Assembly: GCF_000427965.1 (NCBI RefSeq)
Contig: NZ_ATZA01000001.1
Coordinates: 1-64,000 of the forward strand
DNA length: 64,000 bases
Reading direction: 5' to 3'
DNA from: Olivibacter sitiensis DSM 17696
Lineage (GTDB): Bacteria; Bacteroidota; Bacteroidia; Sphingobacteriales; Sphingobacteriaceae
Numbering within the stretch: the first letter of the stretch is position 1; each line of letters opens with the position of its first letter. The translations under genes were made by a program, and so were the position numbers. Of the stretch, positions 1-8,534 are shown one piece after another. A model generated the notes under the pieces. The model was not told the DNA's origin. It did not search any database and worked only from the letters and a program-made list of their open reading frames with translations.

Positions 1-328
<328 letters not shown>

Positions 329-673
329 GTGTCCCTCAGCTGGGCCCTGAGCGGGAATATCAACAGTAGGGTGAGCGTGCAGGATATGAGGTATTTCATG
401 TGCATGATGCTTTGTTGATGGATGAAAATTTCCAGCAAAATGCACAAAAACGGTCAAAAGTTTGAAAATCCAAATGATTTTGCTGGTAAAATCCAAAGTT
501 CAAGCGCCTGCTTTCGAGCTAATTTAGCCCTTGTGGCGACGATGGTAGAAGGGAGCGCATTAAATGAAAGGAGGAAGTGATGAATCCATGAACAGCAGCC
601 GCTTCAAAAACCCCGAGGGCAAAGAAGCAACTATAAGTAAGAAGAAAAAACTCAATCATTAAATAAACACAAC
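329..673. other. Intergenic stretch between the IS end and a small secreted protein gene
   Basis: No convincing gene. A short inverted repeat (CCAGCAAAA at 432-440 against TTTTGCTGG at 478-486) could form a hairpin. A Shine-Dalgarno-like AAAGGAGG at 567-574 lies 13 bases before an ATG at 588 that opens a 24-codon lysine-rich frame ending at 662. This is too short and uncompared to call a gene. The rest shows no structure I can name. Confidence 0.35.
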
Positions 674-1087
674 ATGGAAATAAATCTAAAGAATAGCATG
701 GTGGCTATGGTAGCCTCCGTGATGATGCTCTTTGGAGCAGTGGATCTGATGGCAAAGGATACGCCAAAAGGAAGAGAAAAAACCGAAAAAAGAACGGAAG
801 GGAAGGGATGTGCGATAAAACAAGTCGTTTCTCCAAAGAAAGGAAAATGGGTGGATGATGCATCGTTGCAAATCCCCCGTTATTGGTACACGTTTGATGC
901 GAGCGGCAACCTAGTGGCTCTCCAGAATTCCACACCGCTTACCAAAGCACAGGCCATGCCAGGGAGCGCGACAAGTATTACTTCTTGCGATGATACTGCG
1001 GCAACGGACTGTTTGTACGGTTACTCTTCGGTGCAGGCCATTGGCGACAATCCTACACCCCAGGAAACCATCAGAAGAACAAACTAA
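674..1087 (+). CDS. Small secreted protein of unknown function (DUF6520-like organisation)
   Basis: A 137-residue protein. Residues 1-28 form a signal peptide with hydrophobic core VAMVASVMMLFGAVDLMA and a likely cut after MA. The mature part is basic at first (about 29-55), then carries RYWYTFDASGNLVALQNSTPL and an acidic, cysteine-containing tail (C at about 104 and 112). This resembles small Bacteroidota secreted proteins annotated as DUF6520, which often occur near SusC/SusD-TlpA genes as here, but the assignment is from memory. The gene converges on the TlpA-like gene and shares a large terminator with it. Function is unknown. Confidence 0.7.
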   Translation: MEINLKNSMVAMVASVMMLFGAVDLMAKDTPKGREKTEKRTEGKGCAIKQVVSPKKGKWVDDASLQIPRYWYTFDASGNLVALQNSTPLTKAQAMPGSATSITSCDDTAATDCLYGYSSVQAIGDNPTPQETIRRTN

Positions 1088-1092
1088 AAGCC

Positions 1093-1167
1093 AAGGCTGC
1101 CATATCCAAAGTGCCCCCAATAAGTGTCTAGCTTTTTGGGGGCACTACAATATCGGGCAGCCTTTTC
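1093..1167. terminator. Bidirectional terminator with two stacked stems
   Basis: An outer stem AAGGCTGCC (1093-1101) pairs with GGCAGCCTT (1156-1164), and an inner stem AGTGCCCCCAA (1110-1120) pairs exactly with TTGGGGGCACT (1136-1146). The short ATAT bridges between them can also pair, giving one long hairpin. TTTTCTT follows on the plus strand. It lies between the convergent small secreted protein gene and the TlpA-like gene, so it can serve both. Confidence 0.8.
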
Positions 1168-2421
1168 TTATTTGCTTTGAGTTATACTCAACACGTCTAT
1201 CCAGATTTCTTGCTCTATAAGATCTAAATCATATTTCTTCAAATCTATCTTTAATGTGCCCAATTCCATCTCGTCCAACGTATTGGCGTTAAAACGGATG
1301 TCTACTAAGCCTGAATAATTTGTCTGGTCTATAAATGGTCTGTTAAATCTGCTCTCTATAAGTCCTCCCAAGATATTGGAGAAAAAGCGGAAAGGCCTGT
1401 TGATCAATACCCGTTCTTCTGATTGGATATCATCCATTTGCGGGTTTGAGGCAAAAAAAGTCATTTTCGGCTCACTGCCCAGCGTTTTCAGTTTATCCTT
1501 GTCGCTCGTCCGTACGAGAACAAACGAACTTAGAAGGCGTTTTTCTACCTTTACGTCGAAACCGAAGTATCTTTTCAAGTCTTGTTGCATGATCTTATGC
1601 CTTTCAGCCAGGCCAGTATTTGGGACGTGAAGAAGATAGTCATATAGGTTTTGGGCCTGCACTGCATCCTTTACCTGCCTATCCATAATTAACCTGCCAG
1701 GGCGTTTGTACCGCTTGTTGTCCAGTGGGTCGTAGGCCGCGATATATAAATCTAATATCGTTGCAGGTGACTTGGACAGCGTACTGTCCGTGTATAGGAG
1801 GTTTATCCCGTTCTGATGCTTTGCTATGTAAGAATAATAGGTCATAGAGTTGGACAAACGGGTATCGAAATGGTTGGGTCTGTATTCCGGTTGCCGGACA
1901 TAACTGTCTGTGTCAACCGTTTTCGTTTGCAGGAATCGCCTGAGATCTTCCGAGGATACGCTATTTGTCATCCCCTGGAATATACGTTTATGATTAAACC
2001 AGGCAAGCGCTGGTTTGCCGATGATCCCAAAAGTATCGTGAAGGACGGTATCTGATGTAATAAAAGGCACGTTGGGCTTAACTAGGGTCTTTCTGTTTTT
2101 GAATAGGTTTTCGGTGTCATCCCGTGATTCCTGATTGACCAGTATGATTTGGATGTCATCCTTGAAGATACGTTGGAGCGAATCCAACTTTGCGAAAGAG
2201 TGTAAGCAACTGGCACAGGTAAAGCTCCAGAAGTCGAAGATAACCAGTTTGCGGTCTATATCTGACATTTTCAATGAAGAGTTTCCATAGTTAAAAACGT
2301 TGTGGAAAATGCTGTCTGGCAGACTTTGGCCAATCTTCATTTGCGCCCGTAATTGGACGGGAGTACCGATCGTCAAAAGAACGGCTATCGTTATATACAT
2401 ATACGATATCAAGGGTCGCAT
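1168..2421 (-). CDS. TlpA-like thioredoxin-fold protein, last gene of a SusCD operon
   Basis: An exported protein with a thioredoxin/TlpA domain. The start chosen is ATG at 2421 (MRPLISYMYITIAVLL...), which gives a clean signal peptide. Longer TTG (2445) or ATG (2439) starts overlap the end of susD by about 10-17 bases. The domain begins near residue 25: VIFDFWSFTCASCLHSF carries the CxxC site as CASC in place of the usual CxPC, followed by GIIGKPALAWFN, where the cis-Pro loop is expected. Residues from about 190 on form a long C-terminal region without a fold I recognise. In Bacteroidota such proteins are coded with SusC/SusD pairs and are thought to handle thiols in the periplasm. The substrate is unknown. 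Confidence 0.85.
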   Translation of the reverse strand: MRPLISYMYITIAVLLTIGTPVQLRAQMKIGQSLPDSIFHNVFNYGNSSLKMSDIDRKLVIFDFWSFTCASCLHSFAKLDSLQRIFKDDIQIILVNQESRDDTENLFKNRKTLVKPNVPFITSDTVLHDTFGIIGKPALAWFNHKRIFQGMTNSVSSEDLRRFLQTKTVDTDSYVRQPEYRPNHFDTRLSNSMTYYSYIAKHQNGINLLYTDSTLSKSPATILDLYIAAYDPLDNKRYKRPGRLIMDRQVKDAVQAQNLYDYLLHVPNTGLAERHKIMQQDLKRYFGFDVKVEKRLLSSFVLVRTSDKDKLKTLGSEPKMTFFASNPQMDDIQSEERVLINRPFRFFSNILGGLIESRFNRPFIDQTNYSGLVDIRFNANTLDEMELGTLKIDLKKYDLDLIEQEIWIDVLSITQSK

Positions 2422-2428
2422 CAATGGA

Positions 2429-3874
2429 TTAATAATCATAGCCAATATTTTGTAATAGGTATGGGTTTAGTTGTATCTGTGCGAGTGGTATAGGAAATAA
2501 TGCTTTATAGGGTTGCCAACCATTCTTTTGACCGGCCAATACGACGTCGATTTTATTGTATCGCTTTAGGTCGAACCACCGATGCCCCCATTCAGCGAAC
2601 AGCTCTACTTTTCGCTCATGTTCAATCGCTTTCATGACTTCAGTCTTGGACAAGGAGGAAGCTATCTTCGGTAATGGACTAGTACCATGTGTTTCCATGC
2701 TCCTTGCTCGATCCCTTACGGCATTGATATCTTCTATAGCTTCAGCTACCCTATCCAATTGTGCCTTGGCTTCTGCTCTTATTAAGTATTGTTCGGCCAG
2801 TCTTAGCATAATCAGGTTTTCAGCTAGCGGGACACTCGTGCGTGACTTGTATTTGTATGGGTAGTAGTATGGAGTGCTGTCAAAGATGTTGACAGCTACC
2901 CAGTTAGATTTTCTTGCGTCACCTGGCTCAAATCCCTCGATAAAGGAATCGGAAAGTGACAAGGTGGGCAACACCGAACTGGATGAAGGTATGAATATGC
3001 TTGCCTCTGCGGTATTGGCATTTGTCCGGGCCAATTGCCATATGGCCTCTGGGCTTTCTGACAGAAATACTTTGTCGAGGTCTGGCTCCAGTGCATACAA
3101 AGCACTGTTTATGACGGCAGAAGCCTCTACCTCAGCTTTTTGCCATTCGCCCCGATATAGGTATGTCCTGGCCAATAATGCACTGGCCGCCATTTTGTTG
3201 GGCCTTCCGCGAAGGCCGTTTGGATAGCCTTCTGCAATTGAGTGCTTTGCTTCCAATAAGTCAAGGGTTATTTGTTCGTAAACCTGGTCGCTCGGCGTTC
3301 TGGCCATTAATGAATTTTTCCTGTAGTCGGTGTAAATGGTGAGCGGGACATCGCCGAACAGGTTTACCAGATAGAAAAAAAAGAATGCCCTTATGAACTT
3401 TGCCTCGCCTATCAGTGGTTGTTTGGCGACGTCTGTCAAAGCATTGCTGTCTTCCAGCCCCGCGATGATGGCATTTGCGTGGTATATGCAAGTATACGCA
3501 GCACTCCAGAAATTCGTTTCTATGACGGAATTGTTGGTTAAGAGTGCGTTGTTATAGAAAAAATCGTAACGTTCGTCACCGGCGTTGTTCTCTAGTTCAT
3601 CGGCTGACAGCCCGGCATAGACCGTTACACCCCCATTTGCGAGACTAAGGTTCAGTGCGAACATGCGGGTATACAGCCCGCTTAAAGCGGCAAAGGCGGT
3701 CTGTTCATTTTCGAATACCGCCTTTTGCTGTATGAGATTCGAAGAGGTTTCCACCTCTATTGTCTGTTTGCAGCAAAAACAGGTACATGTCAGTAACATA
3801 AAGAGAAATTTGGCCATGGTAGAATGGTTTCTGTCCATTTTTTTGATCTTTTTTATTGTTGAACTTTTCATCAT
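2429..3874 (-). CDS. SusD/RagB-family outer-membrane lipoprotein
   Basis: About 481 residues. The ATG at 3874 overlaps the susC stop as ATGA, a classic coupling arrangement, so I prefer it to the longer frame from 3895. The N-terminus is hydrophobic with several cysteines (FLFMLLTCTCFCCKQ), one of which is the lipidation site. SusD-like features follow: the helical N-terminal repeat (QTAFAALSGLYTRM), LIGEAKFIRAFFFFYLVNLFGDVPL, LRLAEQYLIRAEAKAQL, and the C-terminal ERKVELFAEWGHRWFDLKRY block. SusD proteins cap the partner SusC transporter at the cell surface and bind the incoming ligand. The order is susC-susD-tlpA on one strand with overlaps throughout. Confidence 0.95.
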   Translation of the reverse strand: MMKSSTIKKIKKMDRNHSTMAKFLFMLLTCTCFCCKQTIEVETSSNLIQQKAVFENEQTAFAALSGLYTRMFALNLSLANGGVTVYAGLSADELENNAGDERYDFFYNNALLTNNSVIETNFWSAAYTCIYHANAIIAGLEDSNALTDVAKQPLIGEAKFIRAFFFFYLVNLFGDVPLTIYTDYRKNSLMARTPSDQVYEQITLDLLEAKHSIAEGYPNGLRGRPNKMAASALLARTYLYRGEWQKAEVEASAVINSALYALEPDLDKVFLSESPEAIWQLARTNANTAEASIFIPSSSSVLPTLSLSDSFIEGFEPGDARKSNWVAVNIFDSTPYYYPYKYKSRTSVPLAENLIMLRLAEQYLIRAEAKAQLDRVAEAIEDINAVRDRARSMETHGTSPLPKIASSLSKTEVMKAIEHERKVELFAEWGHRWFDLKRYNKIDVVLAGQKNGWQPYKALFPIPLAQIQLNPYLLQNIGYDY

Positions 3875-6771
3875 AACGTTATTTGAATTCCGCATGTAAT
3901 GGTGCGAAGTGGGGGTAAAATGTACAGGTTCTGGTTCTCCGGGTCTGCTCCAAGGTAGTTCGTAATCGTAAGGATATTTTGGCCTTGGGAGAATAACTTC
4001 ATGTGTTTTACCTTGATCTTTTTGGAAACGGCAGACGGCAGGTTGTAAGACAGCGACATGTTCTTTAACCGGATGTACGAGGCATCGCCGTATATCGCAT
4101 CAGACTCCACCAAGTAGTTCCCTAAGGGATTGGACACTACGCTTGTTGCATACCGCTGGATGGAGCTGTTATCTTCCGGCGTCTGCCAGCGTTCCAGTAC
4201 GATGGTCGGCTGGTTTCTATACCTCGTTCCGGGTACGTTTGTAGACTGTGTGTACAAATAGTTAAAACCTATTTGCTTCCGGAACTCCAGGAAAAGGGAT
4301 AACTGGAAGTTCCCTAGTGAAAAGTCATGTCCCATGCCCCCGAAGAACTTGGGGTCGGTATTGATGAGGATTGTTTTGTCATCATTGGTATAAGCACCAT
4401 CGCCATTGACATCCAGAAAGTCGTAAAAGCCCGTTTCGCTGTTTACCCCCAGACTTTTGAAGTTCCTTGTCGTAGAGATAGACTGCCCTATAATATACCG
4501 GTTGTAATAGGGTGATGTTGAAAGACCCGGAAATTCCGTCAACCTATTTTTCGGTACTGTCAGGTTTACCGTGGAGTTCCACGAAAAGCCTTTACCAGCT
4601 ATATTTTTTGACTCCAGCTCCAATTCCCATCCGTAATTCCTTATGGTTGCATCTAGATTTCTCAGCACGGAGGGGAAGCCGGTTTGTATCGGGAGTGAAT
4701 AATTCACGAGTTGATTGCCGCTCTTATTGTTAAAGTAGGTCGTTGCCACTGACAATTTATCCCCTAACATGCTTACTTCAAGCGCCAACTCAAATTTGCG
4801 GTTCGTTTCCCATGCAAAATCGGGGTTGTACAGACTCACGGGCGACAGGCCAGTCAACCCTTGATAGGATTGGGCCGTATTTGACCAAGAGTCCAGAAAG
4901 CGATAGTTCCCTATTTGGTCATTACCAGTAATGCCATAGCTGCCACGTAGCTTGGCGTGGCTCAGGAATGGCAGGTTGTTTTTTGCGAACCTTTCATTCG
5001 TTATGATCCATGCCGCACCAATAGCTCCGAAGTTTGCGAATTGCCTACCGCTCCCGAAACGGCTACTCCCATCCCGTCTACCAGTGACGTTTACAATATA
5101 TCTGCCATCCCAATTGTAGTTGGCCCTGGTGTAAAGTGCTCTGTAGCTGTAATGTGAGTTGTCGTTTGAAGAATAGGAGAAACCTGCCGCTGCCACGGAT
5201 CCCAAAAGGATATCACTACTGTAATTGTAGGCACTGATGTTCAGGGAAGAATACCTGTTCTCTTGAAGAGTAGTCCCTAATAGCATTGAAAGCTTGCCTT
5301 TGCCCCATTGGCCCACGTATTCTAGCTGAGGTTCAATTATCCAGCTGCCCTGTTGTGAATTGCCGAAAAACGAGAAAGGAAGGTTTCCCGTATTTGGGTT
5401 CAACGAGGTTGAGGGATTAAGGTTTATCTCGTCGCCGGAGGTGCTGTTGTAGCCAAAGCTCGATTTCAGTGACAGGCCTTTTGCCAGTAAATAGGAAAGA
5501 GTAAGGTTGCTTATCAGGTTTCGGTATATACCTGTGTATTCATTGTAGCTGGCAGCAAGCGGATTGGGCAGCGATCCCGGAAAAGCCACACCTCCTTCCT
5601 GCCAGTTTAAGTTGCCTGATTGATCAAATAACAACATGTTGGGTGGCGAGTTTATGTATCTCGTAAGGTCCTCTCCCGTAAGGTTGCTCTTGCTATGGGT
5701 GTAACTGGCCATTAATAAAACGCGAAGTTTGTTATTTGGCGACAGGTGGTTCATGGAGGCCAGTGCACCTCCTCTATTTGCCGCCTGATCTCCATAAAAT
5801 ACGGTAGTCTCCCTTTTGTAGTTGCCCCCTATCAGGAATTGTGTATTGGCACTTCCTCCTTGTAGGTTTAGGTTGACATCCGTGTACGCCGCATTTCCGC
5901 CAATGAGCAGTTCCTTGAAATCTATATAACGCGTGCTGTCCCACACGGTGATTTCGGGGGCATTGACCGTGGTAGAGACAATGTCGTCATTCGCCAACGC
6001 TTCGGCCCTCATCTCCAGATATTGCCGGGTATTGAGCATGTCCATTGTTTTGGTTATTGTGCTGATGCCCGAATGGATATTCGCGATGGCCTGTATATTT
6101 CCTGCGTTACCTTTCCTGGTGGTGATGAGGATGACGCCGTTTGCTCCGCGGCTACCATAGATGGCCGTGGCATCGCCATCGCGCAAGACCTCTATGCTTT
6201 CTATGTCTGCCGGATTTATTAGGCTCAATGGGCTGATGCCCGAATTGTTGGATGCGCTAGCCGCACTGGAGACGACATTGAGTGCGCTGTTTCCGGCAGA
6301 GAGCGGTACGCCATCTATTAAAATCAGGGGGTCTGTCCCCTGTAGCAACGAGCCTTGCCCACGAATCTGGATCTTGAACCCAGATCCCGAAACCCCGCTG
6401 GATTGCGTTATCAATAGGCCCGGTACTCTTCCCTGCAAAGCTGCTAGTGTGTTGCTCACCGGTTGACTACCTATCGTTTGTGCCGTTATTCGGCTTATAG
6501 ACCCCGTCTTTTCCCTGTTATTTACTTTATAGTACCCGGCATTTATTTCCACTTCCTGCAATTGAAAGGTAGTGTCCTCTAAGCTGCGCTTGTTGGTTTT
6601 ATTGGCGGTATCAATGGCCGGTAGCCGTTGAGTGGTATCGTTCACCTGCGCTAGCGCAGGGTTAAATAATATGAGTAAAAGTATAAGTTGGGGCGAAAAA
6701 TATTTCGCCCGTACATTTAGCGTCTGAAATAAGGCATAAAGGTGCCCCATGCAGCTTTTGTAAAGCGACAT
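3871..6771 (-). CDS. SusC/RagA-family TonB-dependent transporter lacking the N-terminal CarboxypepD domain
   Basis: A 966-residue outer-membrane barrel with plug. After the signal peptide (about residues 22-42, ending PALAQ) only some 40 residues precede the plug, so the carboxypeptidase-regulatory-like extension usual in SusC is absent. Plug hallmarks are ALQGRVPGLLITQSSG, KIQIRGQGSL, PLILIDGVPL and EVLRDGDATAIYGSRGANGVILITTRKG. The C-terminus ends in a barrel strand (RTITCGIQITL). It takes up a ligand together with the adjacent SusD using TonB energy. No sigma/anti-sigma genes or degradative enzymes are next to it, so the cargo may be a peptide, siderophore or other small ligand and not a glycan. 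Confidence 0.95.
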   Translation of the reverse strand: MSLYKSCMGHLYALFQTLNVRAKYFSPQLILLLILFNPALAQVNDTTQRLPAIDTANKTNKRSLEDTTFQLQEVEINAGYYKVNNREKTGSISRITAQTIGSQPVSNTLAALQGRVPGLLITQSSGVSGSGFKIQIRGQGSLLQGTDPLILIDGVPLSAGNSALNVVSSAASASNNSGISPLSLINPADIESIEVLRDGDATAIYGSRGANGVILITTRKGNAGNIQAIANIHSGISTITKTMDMLNTRQYLEMRAEALANDDIVSTTVNAPEITVWDSTRYIDFKELLIGGNAAYTDVNLNLQGGSANTQFLIGGNYKRETTVFYGDQAANRGGALASMNHLSPNNKLRVLLMASYTHSKSNLTGEDLTRYINSPPNMLLFDQSGNLNWQEGGVAFPGSLPNPLAASYNEYTGIYRNLISNLTLSYLLAKGLSLKSSFGYNSTSGDEINLNPSTSLNPNTGNLPFSFFGNSQQGSWIIEPQLEYVGQWGKGKLSMLLGTTLQENRYSSLNISAYNYSSDILLGSVAAAGFSYSSNDNSHYSYRALYTRANYNWDGRYIVNVTGRRDGSSRFGSGRQFANFGAIGAAWIITNERFAKNNLPFLSHAKLRGSYGITGNDQIGNYRFLDSWSNTAQSYQGLTGLSPVSLYNPDFAWETNRKFELALEVSMLGDKLSVATTYFNNKSGNQLVNYSLPIQTGFPSVLRNLDATIRNYGWELELESKNIAGKGFSWNSTVNLTVPKNRLTEFPGLSTSPYYNRYIIGQSISTTRNFKSLGVNSETGFYDFLDVNGDGAYTNDDKTILINTDPKFFGGMGHDFSLGNFQLSLFLEFRKQIGFNYLYTQSTNVPGTRYRNQPTIVLERWQTPEDNSSIQRYATSVVSNPLGNYLVESDAIYGDASYIRLKNMSLSYNLPSAVSKKIKVKHMKLFSQGQNILTITNYLGADPENQNLYILPPLRTITCGIQITL

Positions 6772-6850
6772 TTCTGTAAAGGTTTAGAGTTTTCATAATC
6801 AATGAATTAGAAAATTCTTTACCGCATTGGGGCCCCGATATGCGTAAAGA

Positions 6851-6950
6851 GAGGTAAGGCCAAAAGCACGTCAGATTCCCAAAATCGTTCCCATCGTCAT
6901 TTCGAGCGGAGTGAAACGTAGTCGATAAATCCCAGCTTTTGGCTTTCCTC
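6851..6950. repeat. Inverted-repeat-flanked intergenic element with a TTTCGAGCG core
   Basis: GAGGTAAGGCCAAAAGC (6851-6867) and GCTTTTGGCTTTCCTC (6935-6950) are imperfect inverted repeats. Between them, 6895-6932 contains CATTTCGAGCGGAGTGAAAC followed by GTAGTCGATAAAT, a word I recall as a frequent intergenic repeat in Bacteroidota genomes. Size about 100 bases and palindromic ends suggest a non-coding dispersed element. Family membership is from memory. Confidence 0.5.
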
Positions 6951-7063
6951 CTACTCGGGGGCGGAAATAAGGTTGCGTAAGAATTGTTTTTTGGTTGATT
7001 GATTTCTCATTCCTCTATTTGGCTATGGCACGGAAGCCAACACCACACAGGAAGCGACCTTTT

Positions 7064-7151
7064 AAATGATAATGATGGGTTGTCCTCCTGTACGCTCATG
7101 AAGCCTGTAGGAAGGCCGAGTTGCATACAAGAGGGCCCATCATTATCATTT
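7064..7151. repeat. 88-bp inverted repeat element with perfect 16-bp arms
   Basis: AAATGATAATGATGGG at 7064-7079 is exactly inverted at 7136-7151, separated by 56 bases. The right arm is followed by TTTT on the plus strand. Because of the symmetry both strands carry open frames of about 60 codons with similar peptides, which is a consequence of the repeat and not proof of a gene. It could be a small mobile palindromic element or a terminator-like hairpin. Confidence 0.6.
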
Positions 7152-7283
7152 TTTGACAAAGATAACAAATGGGCACTTATCTCCTGCAACTTGCAACTCT
7201 AGAAAAGTTCCTACATTCTCATGAGCAAGTGTCAGTTTCCAAATGCTTGGATATTATTTTTGGTATGTTCTATTCTTTATTCA

Positions 7284-7352
7284 ATCTATATGAAGCAAAT
7301 ATAGATAAAAGTTATTTAAAACCAAATCTATGTTTGGTTTTAAATAACTTTT
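7284..7352. promoter_or_regulatory. Adjacent palindromes, including a perfect 20-bp inverted repeat, upstream of an XRE-type gene
   Basis: ATCTATAT (7284-7291) is inverted at 7299-7306. It is directly followed by AAAAGTTATTTAAAACCAAA (7307-7326), which is inverted without mismatch at 7333-7352 around a 6-base loop TCTATG. The block ends about 50 bases before the GTG of the tandem-HTH gene at 7404. The place and symmetry suit an operator for that regulator, though a transcript hairpin is also possible. Confidence 0.55.
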
Positions 7353-7403
7353 TAAATTCGGTTTGTTCCACTATTGTTCGCGCGGTTTCTTTAAAGAAAA
7401 AAA

Positions 7404-8192
7404 GTGGAAGAAAGTAAGAAAAATGATTCCAGTTCAGACAAAAAAGCTGTTGTTCCTCACCATTTAGGTGCCTTTGTGGGAAAAAGTTTAAAAAAGAAAA
7501 CCGAGATTCATTTTGAAACCGGGATACCTCGTGGCAGATTGTCCAATATATTAGATTCCAAAGTAGATACAATGACTATGGAAGAGTTCTATCTAATAGG
7601 ACTTTCCTTGGATGCAGATTTAGATGAGATGAGCGAAGAGACTTTCAAAGATTATGTTATCAAAGATGACGAACTTATCTCTAGCGAAAAAACGTATAAA
7701 ACAAATTATGACAAGTATTTGTCAAGTGTGCTAATAAATCAAAAAGTCCTTTCAGAGAAAACCGGTTTGACAGAATTTAGAATAAGCCAGCTTCGAAATA
7801 ATGAGAAGGCCAGCCCTCTTGCACACGAAATTCACCGAACTGTCAAGGCCTTAAAAGGAAAATTGAGCGAAGCTTACAGTATATTGTGTGGCCATATCAC
7901 CCTAAAATCTCCTCAAGAACAAGAAGAGCTACGAGAAAAGTACAAAGGCGATCTAGCTATACAAAAGGCAAAGCGAGAGGCAAAAGAGTTTACAAAAAGT
8001 CTAATTGACTATGGATTTTTCAATGACAATAAGAGAACGGAGGAAGATATTGTAGCAGAAGCAAAACTCAAATTAGGAGAAGGATATGACTTGAGCTATA
8101 TCCCCTTTGCACTCAATGGATTCGTAGATAAGGAAAAGTTGTTAGTCAAGGAAACGGTGGATAATGTGGTGTATTATTCGGAAATTAAATAA
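7404..8192 (+). CDS. Putative DNA-binding protein with two XRE-like helix-turn-helix regions
   Basis: 262 residues from a GTG start with no good Shine-Dalgarno sequence; the next in-frame ATG is near residue 57, which would cut into the first HTH. Two HTH-like stretches are visible: residues about 20-70 (ETGIPRGRLSNILDSKVDTMTMEEFYLIGLSLD) and about 100-150 (VLINQKVLSEKTGLTEFRISQLRNNEKA). A lysine/glutamate-rich helical part (about 165-215) and a small C-terminal domain follow. No enzymatic motif is seen. A decayed copy of the third cassette gene lies about 100 bases downstream, so this gene may once have headed a cassette like the one at 9.5-11.1 kb. Role as regulator is inferred. Confidence 0.75.
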   Translation: MEESKKNDSSSDKKAVVPHHLGAFVGKSLKKKTEIHFETGIPRGRLSNILDSKVDTMTMEEFYLIGLSLDADLDEMSEETFKDYVIKDDELISSEKTYKTNYDKYLSSVLINQKVLSEKTGLTEFRISQLRNNEKASPLAHEIHRTVKALKGKLSEAYSILCGHITLKSPQEQEELREKYKGDLAIQKAKREAKEFTKSLIDYGFFNDNKRTEEDIVAEAKLKLGEGYDLSYIPFALNGFVDKEKLLVKETVDNVVYYSEIK

Positions 8193-8295
8193 ATCCCAAT
8201 AGTATCTCTTAATTGAAAGGAAACCCAACCGTTGGTGATGTGAGTTATTATTGGAATAGGTAAAACAGGGGTAGACTCTCCCGCTTGACAAAATT

Positions 8296-8407
8296 GGGCA
8301 TTGACAAAATCGAAACCTATGAGCTTGCGCTCATTGAAATGGCAGCGGATAAAGAATCTGGGGAGTTGTTTAAGGTGCTTTTTAAGAGGATGGGGTTGAA
8401 AGGATAA
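8296..8407 (+). pseudogene. Remnant (C-terminal half) of the third cassette gene
   Basis: The frame ending at TAA 8405-8407 reads IDKIETYELALIEMAADKES followed by GELFKVLFKRMGLKG. It matches the C-terminus of the intact 77-residue protein at 10838-11071 (SYKIETYKLALIEAAADKES, then GELFKVLFNGMGLNY). The N-terminal half, the 56-residue gene and the DUF6934-like gene are missing before it. It is one of three copies of this gene in 5 kb and marks a decayed cassette. Confidence 0.75.
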
Positions 8408-8457
8408 ACATCATAGGTAGTATTCAGGAAGGCCGCATACTAAAACGTAGTCTTCGA

Positions 8458-8490
8458 ACACCTGACAGGTTTCAAAAACCTGTCAGGTGT
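8458..8490. repeat. Palindromic intergenic repeat CACCTGACAGGTTT
   Basis: ACACCTGACAGGTTT (8458-8472) is perfectly inverted at 8476-8490 around a 3-base loop. I recall this ACCTGACAGGTTT palindrome as abundant between genes in many Bacteroidota, like REP elements of enterobacteria. Only one copy is present in the window. It follows the remnant at 8296-8407 and could also act as a terminator-like hairpin. Confidence 0.6.
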
Positions 8491-8534
8491 GGTTTTATAT
8501 AGAGACAAGCTGTTTCAGGAAGAAAAATTTATAC

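Larger units (their letters stand above)
6772..7283. other. Gene-free region with several inverted repeats upstream of the SusC gene
   Basis: No credible gene; frames on both strands only reflect the palindromes. From left to right it holds an imperfect IR (6851-6867 against 6935-6950) that encloses a TTTCGAGCGGAG-type word, and a 16-bp IR at 7064-7079/7136-7151. Two further palindromes follow at 7284-7352. The promoter of the SusC operon must lie in the first part, but I see no clear TAnnTTTG element. Confidence 0.6.

Noticed and set aside
6999-7202. Plus- and minus-strand 60-67-codon frames at the 88-bp inverted repeat
   Set aside because: Both frames are explained by the palindrome; no ribosome site, and the two peptides mirror each other.
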